A stretch of 9,736 nucleotides of DNA from Flavobacteriales bacterium (lineage in GTDB: Bacteria; Bacteroidota; Bacteroidia; Flavobacteriales_D; Sanyastnellaceae). The notes beneath the pieces are model-generated. The model had not been told where the DNA came from. It saw nothing but the letters and a program-made list of their open reading frames with translations, and made no database searches. A program made the translations under genes and the position numbers. Numbering within the stretch: the stretch's first letter is position 1; each line of letters starts with the position of its first letter. Positions 7,088-9,736 of this stretch are shown here, one piece after another. The stretch covers positions 1 through 9,736 of the forward strand of contig CANHIV010000011.1 of the NCBI GenBank assembly GCA_947460525.1. The letters run 5' to 3'.

Positions 7088-8490
7088 TAGTTAACCAAAA
7101 AAGTTTTGGTGATGGTTCCCATTGTGTTGGAAGCACGAAGGAAGTATTGCCCTTTGCTCCAACCCTCAGTTTGAATGACATTCAATGATTGTGTAAATAT
7201 TCCAGCATTTACTTTTTGACCATTAAAAGAAAAAATCTCGTAACTGGCATTGACCAACAAAGGTGTTACTTCAATATTCAAATTGCCAATTGTAGGATTC
7301 GGATAAACCGTTACATTCTGACGGTTTTGATAAACAGGAGTTGTGGTGGGTTGGTAAGCCAAATTTCTGAATTCCTTGATGATATTGGGGCCTGATCCTG
7401 GATAGTTAACACCATTCAAAGCCATATACAAAGCGCCTGTGTGTGGATTCACACAAAGATCACGAATACGTTGATTGAAAGATTGGAAGTAAGTGTCTTG
7501 GCTATCCGTGCAAGTAGCAGACAATCCATCTGCACTCAAGTGAATAACAGAAAGCCTTTCATAGTTGGAATTCAAACCACCAAGTACAGCCATTAAAATG
7601 GTATTCTGCCATTCAGGTATGGCAGGATGTGTATAAAACTCAAGCCCATTCACCGCGCGACATGGCGACCATTCCAAAAGCGGTTCACGAACGTTATTGG
7701 CCGTGCAATAGGTTTGCTCACCTGCGGTATTGCAAGCTCCTTGAACTGTTGGCCAACCATAATTGCGATTGGCTTCTACCAAATTCAATTCGTCACTGTT
7801 GTTTTGTCCGTGCTCACTTTCATAAATCAAACCATTGGGACCGACACAAAGACCTTGTCCATTGCGGTGGCCAAAACTATATACATAAGAAGCTGGATTG
7901 GGGTTGTCACTTGGGATGGTGCCATCCAAATTGACGCGCAATATTTTTCCATTCAATGAAGTTAAATCTTGGCTGCTGACACCGCCATCACCTGTATCTC
8001 CTGTTGTCATCATCAATTTTTGATCTGGCGTAATCAATAAACGTGATCCATTGTGAATTGCATTTCCACCGATCCCGTCAATCAAAACTGTCTCATTGAT
8101 CAAGGAAGTACCATCAAAATCAAAAGAAGCCAAACGCTCTTTGATGGCATTGCCTTGGTTGTAATTGTAAACTACAAATACTTTGGGTGTGTTCAAAAAA
8201 TCAGGGTGCAATACCATGCCCAACATTCCAGGCTCGCTTCCGCCGTTGTAGGGAACAGTTTTGGTCAACAACTCTGTATAGTTTCCTGTGGTTGGATCGA
8301 TATGAATCACCTTACCAGAGCGAAGCGTGCACCAGATGTAATCATCAGGTCCCCACAAAATCTCCCATGGAACATTGACGCCTGTCACCAAATTGGATTC
8401 AGTAAGTGTGGTGTTGCCCACTTGGTGGGTTTGCGCTTGGCTACCCAGAGCGGCAATAAATAGCATTACAAATAAGAAATTACTTTTCAT
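7087..8490 (-). CDS. Secreted PQQ-dependent sugar dehydrogenase-like beta-propeller with T9SS sorting domain
   Basis: This 467-residue protein begins with a signal peptide ending near GSQAQ (residue 20). Residues about 28-376 match the soluble glucose/sorbosone dehydrogenase propeller, which oxidises sugars or alcohols using PQQ and calcium. Key motifs are PWEILWGPDDYIW (41-53), HNGSRLLI with the likely catalytic base H146, TGDTGDGG (163-170), LNGKILRVNLDGTIP (179-193), GHRNGQG (207-213) whose R, N and Q match the cofactor-contacting R-N-x-Q of soluble glucose dehydrogenase, SEHGQNNSDELNLV (225-238), NYGWP (243-247), and RIRDLCVNPHTGALY (341-355). Cysteines at 253, 262 and 277 may form disulfides. 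Residues 395-467 are a type A T9SS C-terminal domain starting VYPNPT and ending KTFLVN, so the enzyme should be exported across the outer membrane and be cell-surface or released. The true substrate cannot be read; many family members are aldose dehydrogenases. Its stop overlaps the receptor start. Confidence 0.93.
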   Translation of the reverse strand: MKSNFLFVMLFIAALGSQAQTHQVGNTTLTESNLVTGVNVPWEILWGPDDYIWCTLRSGKVIHIDPTTGNYTELLTKTVPYNGGSEPGMLGMVLHPDFLNTPKVFVVYNYNQGNAIKERLASFDFDGTSLINETVLIDGIGGNAIHNGSRLLITPDQKLMMTTGDTGDGGVSSQDLTSLNGKILRVNLDGTIPSDNPNPASYVYSFGHRNGQGLCVGPNGLIYESEHGQNNSDELNLVEANRNYGWPTVQGACNTAGEQTYCTANNVREPLLEWSPCRAVNGLEFYTHPAIPEWQNTILMAVLGGLNSNYERLSVIHLSADGLSATCTDSQDTYFQSFNQRIRDLCVNPHTGALYMALNGVNYPGSGPNIIKEFRNLAYQPTTTPVYQNRQNVTVYPNPTIGNLNIEVTPLLVNASYEIFSFNGQKVNAGIFTQSLNVIQTEGWSKGQYFLRASNTMGTITKTFLVN

Positions 8491-8510
8491 GACCGAAAAA
8501 TAGTCATGAA
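8486..8510. repeat. Inverted repeat spanning the dehydrogenase start codon
   Basis: Two perfect 8-base arms, TTCATGAC at 8486-8493 and GTCATGAA at 8503-8510, flank a 9-base A/T-rich loop. The ATG of the dehydrogenase (8490-8488) lies inside one arm. In the transcript this could fold into a hairpin hiding the start codon; in DNA it could be an operator. A second short palindrome, GAACTGTTC at 8508-8516, abuts it. There is no T-run beside the arms, so it does not look like an intrinsic terminator for the upstream gene. Confidence 0.5.
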
Positions 8511-8527
8511 CTGTTCAACTATTCCAA
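8495..8527 (-). promoter_or_regulatory. Weak candidate Bacteroidota-type promoter for the dehydrogenase operon
   Basis: On the minus strand, TATTTTTC at 8502-8495 matches the Bacteroidota -7 consensus TAnnTTTG except for the last base. A TTG at 8527-8525 lies 22 bases upstream, about the distance expected for the -33 element. If used, transcription would begin within a few bases of the dehydrogenase ATG, giving an almost leaderless mRNA. The A/T-rich composition makes a chance match easy, and transcription could instead continue from the CotH-type gene across the 61-base gap. Confidence 0.2.
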
Positions 8528-8551
8528 TAGAATTAAAATTTAACGCAATGA

Positions 8552-9736
8552 CTAGTTGACCTTCTCAAAAAGGAAGGTTTGATTGTCCAATTTGATAAAA
8601 TAGATTCCCGACGAAAGAAATGATACATCAACAGTTCTCACGTCTTTGGTCACCACTACTTCACGACCTGAAAGATCAAAAATTGTCACATCCGTGGTCC
8701 GATTAAAATTGAGTATGTCCCTAGTAGGATTCGGATATAGGGCCATTCCGGACATACCGAGCTCAGCGACTTCCACAATTTCGTTGGAAACATTGGGGGT
8801 GCTGGTTACAAAATTGATCCATGGGCCTAGGCCATCTTGCGAGCGACCGAGCGACTGTAACAATGGAACGTTGGCATAGGAAAGAGAATCGAGCCAATGG
8901 AATTCCTCGTTGTCTAAAAATGAAACACCTACAAATTCAGATTGATTGTTCAACTTAAAGCTCAAATGTCGAAATCCCTCTTCTGGTTGGTCATCCGCCC
9001 ACAACAGAAAAAAGGGACCCACGCTGGATGATACATTCTTTAATTTCCATTTATTGGGGTCTGTTGCATCATCTGTGATCCACACATTGTTCCAATTAAA
9101 AGTGCTACCGGGCATTTTGTACAATTCGCACCAATCCTCCATCACCCCACTTTCATCAATTGTATTGGGGGTTCCTGAGGGAGCCACTTCATTAATTTTA
9201 ATTCCAAGATCAGCGAGACCAAAGTGGGTCCAAAAAGTTTGACAAGGCGAGGATTCAATACCACCAATAGACATCTGCCATTCCCAAGAACCGATAAATC
9301 CATTTACACTTACTTCAGCTTTGTACTTGTTTTCCCAAATTCCATCATAAACTTCAATAGCTGGTACGTTATTCCAATTGGACTGACCTTGCACTCTGTA
9401 AGCCAAGCCCAACAAAGGCTGAGGCGCACAATAATACACGTGCACAGTATCATCAACGACCTCCCATTGAAAAGAATGTGGTTGGGTTGGAGCAATTGCA
9501 TTGGAAGTTTGTTGGAGAGCTGAAGATGCTCGAGTGCTCGCATAGGGAAGAATAGCATAAGGTACATGATTGCCCCACGCGATGGTCAAAGCATTCAAAA
9601 AATCGTTGTCATCAAATCCATAGTCCAGCGTTCGATAGACATCATTCAAAGCTGAGGGAGTGATGAGTTGATGAATCTGATTCACTTCATTGGTAAATGC
9701 TGTAGATGAAAAATATGTTGCAATTTGATCCACATA
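8552..9736 (-). CDS. CotH-kinase-type secreted protein with lamin-tail and T9SS domains (C-terminal part, start outside window)
   Basis: The frame is open to the right edge, so only the last 394 codons are visible; a GTG at 9733 is internal rather than the start. Visible residues 1-75 resemble the end of a CotH kinase-fold domain, with DYGFDDNDFLNAL followed by HVPYAILPYASTRASSAL. A beta-rich segment of about 85 residues follows. Residues about 177-315 look like a lamin-tail domain, opening LGIKINEVAPSGTPN and containing DWCELYK, VWITDD and SLGRSQDG. The last 60 residues form a type A T9SS sorting domain (ALYPNPTRDILNF to FEKVN). CotH proteins are atypical protein kinases in spore-forming bacteria; in Bacteroidota such secreted CotH-lamin-tail proteins are mostly uncharacterised surface or extracellular proteins. 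The catalytic residues are outside the window, so activity cannot be judged. The stop lies 61 bases before the dehydrogenase ATG, on the same strand. Confidence 0.82.
   Translation of the reverse strand, partial: YVDQIATYFSSTAFTNEVNQIHQLITPSALNDVYRTLDYGFDDNDFLNALTIAWGNHVPYAILPYASTRASSALQQTSNAIAPTQPHSFQWEVVDDTVHVYYCAPQPLLGLAYRVQGQSNWNNVPAIEVYDGIWENKYKAEVSVNGFIGSWEWQMSIGGIESSPCQTFWTHFGLADLGIKINEVAPSGTPNTIDESGVMEDWCELYKMPGSTFNWNNVWITDDATDPNKWKLKNVSSSVGPFFLLWADDQPEEGFRHLSFKLNNQSEFVGVSFLDNEEFHWLDSLSYANVPLLQSLGRSQDGLGPWINFVTSTPNVSNEIVEVAELGMSGMALYPNPTRDILNFNRTTDVTIFDLSGREVVVTKDVRTVDVSFLSSGIYFIKLDNQTFLFEKVN

Noticed and set aside
7627..8463. Plus-strand open frames of 63-136 codons opposite the dehydrogenase
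   Set aside because: They mirror the coding strand of a gene with intact family motifs and show no signal, domain or plausible composition of their own.
8517..8551. Intrinsic terminator after the CotH-type gene
   Set aside because: Only 4-base A/T-rich pairings occur, without a G/C stem or T-run.
9731..9733. GTG at 9733 as the true start of the CotH-type gene
   Set aside because: The frame is open to the window edge, the protein would begin in the middle of a kinase-fold domain, and a T9SS cargo must have a signal peptide.
1..9736. CRISPR array, tRNA, insertion sequence or phage attachment site
   Set aside because: The window is almost wholly filled by seven protein genes; I saw no direct repeat series, cloverleaf or transposase motif.

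Overview
The window comes from a member of the Bacteroidota, most likely a flavobacterium-like marine or freshwater lineage. Two secreted proteins end in type IX secretion (T9SS) sorting domains with the YPNPT signature. The UvrB has Bacteroidota-style variants around DESHV, signal peptides end in AQAQ or AKAQ, and starts lack clear Shine-Dalgarno sequences. I cannot name a genus. Every gene I can support lies on the minus strand, so transcription runs from high to low coordinates. Coding density is about 99 percent, and I see no tRNA, rRNA, insertion sequence or CRISPR array.

In transcription order: (1) 9736-8552, the C-terminal part of a CotH-kinase-type secreted protein with a lamin-tail domain and a T9SS tail. 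(2) After a 61-base gap holding an inverted repeat, 8490-7087, a secreted PQQ-dependent sugar dehydrogenase-like six-bladed propeller, also with a T9SS tail. (3) 7087-4943, a TonB-dependent receptor joined to it by a TAATG stop/start overlap and resembling the PQQ importer PqqU (formerly YncD). (4) 4929-2929, uvrB. (5) 2932-2462, a small unrecognised lipoprotein overlapping uvrB by ATGA. (6) 2459-120, a fusion of a 12-helix polysaccharide flippase with a complete CapA-type metallophosphatase domain. (7) 123-1, the first 41 codons of a further gene overlapping the fusion by ATGA.

From 8490 down to the left edge, gene junctions are -1, 13, -4, 2 and -4 bases, so genes 2 to 7 are probably one transcription unit with translational coupling. 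Two themes can be read from it: oxidation of an extracellular sugar or alcohol linked to an outer-membrane transporter, and export or assembly of a surface polymer by the flippase-CapA fusion and probably the next gene. uvrB sits between these and has no obvious functional tie to either.

The items most worth checking are the flippase-CapA fusion, whose predicted topology puts CapA on the unusual side of the membrane, and the pairing of a PQQ enzyme with a PqqU-like receptor.
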